From positions 1 through 42,515 of the forward strand of contig NZ_JAGMUK010000068.1 in assembly GCF_019049245.1 (NCBI RefSeq): a DNA stretch of 42,515 nt, written 5' to 3'. This document shows, piece by piece, positions 41,081 to 42,515 of this stretch. Every line of letters begins with the position of its first letter. Within the stretch, counting starts at the first letter, position 1. The stretch comes from Streptomyces sp. AC555_RSS877 (lineage in GTDB: Bacteria; Actinomycetota; Actinomycetes; Streptomycetales; Streptomycetaceae). The notes under the pieces were generated by a model that made no database searches, had not been told where the DNA came from, and worked only from the letters and a program-made list of their open reading frames with translations. Made by a program: the position numbers and the translations under genes.

Positions 41081-41637
41081 ATGAGCGTGTTCGGCCAGGG
41101 CCTGGAACAGGCGGTGCAGCGGGCGTTCACGCGCCCGATCCCGAAGAGCGCGGGCGCGCAGATGCGGTACCTGGTCAAACAGCTCAAGGGCACCAGAGCG
41201 GTCGCCCAGATGCTGCGGATCTCCCAGCGCACCGTCGAGCGGTACGTGAAGGACCAGATCAAAAAGCCCCGCCCGGACCTCGCCTCGCGGCTGGAGACCG
41301 AGGTCAGGAAGAGGTGGCAGCCGCAGATCCGCGCCAGAGCACGGCAGCAGGCGGCGACCACCGGCGGCATCGTCATCGACACCCGCGCCGGATCGGCTAC
41401 ACCGCGCCGATCGGCTCCACCGACGACGCCCGCATCCGGCACCTGACCGTCGCCCTGCCGCCGCAGTACGCCGCCCGCCTCTTCGACGCCCAGCAGCAGG
41501 GCGCGTCCGACCAGCACCTGCAGGAGATCGCCGCCGAAGGACTCAAGGAGGTGTACTTCCAGGACAGCGGCCGCCGCGCCGGCAGCCTGGAAGAGGTCCG
41601 CTTCACCGACATCGAGCACCTCGAGTTCGACCTGTAG
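41081..41637 (+). pseudogene. tpg: telomere terminal protein Tpg, one frameshift
   Basis: Starting at ATG 41081 the frame reads QRAFTRPIPKSAGAQMRYLV, then RISQRTVERYVKDQIKKPRP and RWQPQIRARARQQAATTGGI, matching Tpg, the protein covalently attached to the 5' ends of linear Streptomyces chromosomes and plasmids. A helix-turn-helix-like region lies at about residues 38-58. Near 41390 the match passes into another frame: RRIGYTAPIGSTDDARIRHL, VALPPQYAARLFDAQQQGAS and DIEHLEFDL to the stop at 41637, the conserved Tpg C-terminus. One base is missing or extra in a GC run. Combined length, about 185 aa, is normal for Tpg. It may be a real mutation or a sequence error. Confidence 0.82.
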
Positions 41638-41858
41638 GCCGCAGTCAACCAGTCCCGACAGCAGATGTACGACACTTCGGGAGGCGGCCCGCCGCTGCCG
41701 AAGTCGATGTTCACAAGCACGGGAGGCATCCCGTTCCTGGCTGGCGTGGCTTGTGGAGACTGGCCCCAGTAGGTGAGGGTGGAGCCTGGGCAGGTGAGTT
41801 GATCCGTCTGCGAGTCCTTGATCGCTGCCGAGCCTGCTGATTACAGTAGTTGGTCGGC

Positions 41859-42420
41859 ATGACTGAACTCGGACCCGTCGCCTGGCCACCTGCCCCGATC
41901 AGGACCGAGAGGCTCGTGCTCCGTGAGTCCGAGACCCGGGACCGTGCGGCGTTCATCGAGCTGCTCGCCTCGCCGGAGGTGCACACCAATCTCAATGGTC
42001 CCCGGCCCGTGACGAGCTTGAGCGCGAGACGCCCAGGGTGCCCGAGCAGTGGTCCGGGAGTTTCGTCGTTGATCTCGACGGGTCGATGATCGGCCAGATT
42101 CTGCTCAGGAGAGCAACGGGGCACCGTCGCCCGGCTGCCGCGGGGAAGGCCGATCTCGGCTACATGTTACTGCCATGGCGTGGGGATTCGGGTACGCCGC
42201 CGAGGCGTGCGCGGCGGCACTCGACTGGGTCGACGGCGTCCTTCCCGGCGAGCCGGTGGTGCTCAGCACCCAAACCGCCAACGTCGGCTCGATGTGCCTC
42301 GCGGCAAAGCTGGGGTTCACCGAGGTAGAGCGGTTCCATGCCTGGGACGCCGGGCAGTGGCTCGGCCTGCGCCCCCCGGTCACGCCGTCTGCTTGGGCTC
42401 CTGCTCGACAGCACTACTAG
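41859..42420 (+). pseudogene. GNAT acetyltransferase with two frameshifts
   Basis: The match to RimJ/RimL-type GNAT proteins runs through three frames: IRTERLVLRESETRDRAAFI with LASPEVHTNLNGPRP (to about 42005), then VPEQWSGSFVVDLDGSMIGQ with ADLGYMLLP (to about 42172), then WGFGYAAEACAAALDWVDGV, MCLAAKLGFTEVERFHAWDA to TAG 42420. Together they make a nearly full acetyltransferase of about 185 residues, so the gene was recently intact. Its stop codon forms part of the CTAG that borders the next IS. Confidence 0.82.
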
Positions 42421-42515
42421 GGCCTGTGTGATGTCGTGATCATCTTTCCGATCCGATCCGTTCGACGGGTGGAGTCGGGTAGAAAGTCGGTCGTGACGCG
42501 CAGGCAACTCACCGA
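42421..42515 (+). mobile_element. left end of an IS5-type element, running off the window
   Basis: CTAG at 42417-42420 is followed by GGCCTGTGTGATGTCGTGATCA, similar to the ends of the 5194-7055 element (shared GGC...GTCGTGATCA). A GTG at 42493 then opens a frame reading VTRRQLT, matching the start of the IS5-type transposase (MTRVQLTDEQW) at 6982. The transposase continues outside the window. Confidence 0.7.

Noticed and set aside
1..42515. CRISPR arrays, tRNA or rRNA genes
   Set aside because: No regularly spaced short repeats, no tRNA-like cloverleaf with TTCGA arm, and no rRNA-like sequence noticed on reading; a covariance search was not possible.

Overview
The window is high-GC actinobacterial DNA, most likely from a Streptomyces or a close relative. 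The signs are codon use, frequent GTG/TTG starts, HxlR, STAS/HATPase and LAxTG-type genes, and remnants of the telomere genes tap and tpg near the right end. The tap/tpg remnants, together with many broken genes and transposon fragments at both edges, suggest a chromosome arm or DNA once on a linear replicon.

Left edge (1-12.6 kb): a divergent HxlR regulator/NmrA-type reductase pair. Next come a chimeric dead IS630/ISAzo13 transposase that ends where a group II intron 5' end appears to start, and a STAS + MEDS/HATPase regulatory pair followed by a strong terminator. After these lies a scrap heap: three fragments of an ATP-dependent DNA ligase, a truncated HATPase, a 1.86-kb IS5-like element carrying an extra gene, an ISL3 remnant fused to what looks like a lanthipeptide leader, and an intact membrane-bound diguanylate cyclase.

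Centre (12.7-39.8 kb): a LAxTG cell-wall protein, then a near-complete Wzx/Wzy-dependent exopolysaccharide locus. It encodes a tyrosine autokinase/chain-length protein, a lipoprotein glutaminyl cyclase, five GT4 glycosyltransferases, three methyltransferases of different families, three NAD-dependent sugar epimerases/dehydratases, a nucleotide-sugar dehydrogenase, a WecA-like initiating phosphoglycosyltransferase, a Wzy polymerase, a Wzx flippase, a DUF4012 protein and a low-molecular-weight tyrosine phosphatase. Its most unusual part is a tightly coupled five-gene minus-strand operon that begins with a GNAT-PIG-L fusion (acetyltransferase plus deacetylase in one chain) and a WbqC-family protein. 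The likely logic is: sugar nucleotides are made and modified, the WecA homologue loads undecaprenyl phosphate, GT4 enzymes build the repeat, GNAT-PIG-L/WbqC and methyltransferases decorate it, Wzx flips it, Wzy polymerises it, and the kinase/phosphatase pair controls export. A decayed IS110 element sits inside the locus.

Right edge (39.9-42.5 kb): two opposed ISL3 3' fragments flanked by a perfect 31-bp inverted repeat, a DUF5959 gene, tap and tpg remnants, a GNAT pseudogene with two frameshifts, and the start of another IS5-type element that leaves the window. No tRNA, rRNA or CRISPR array was seen.
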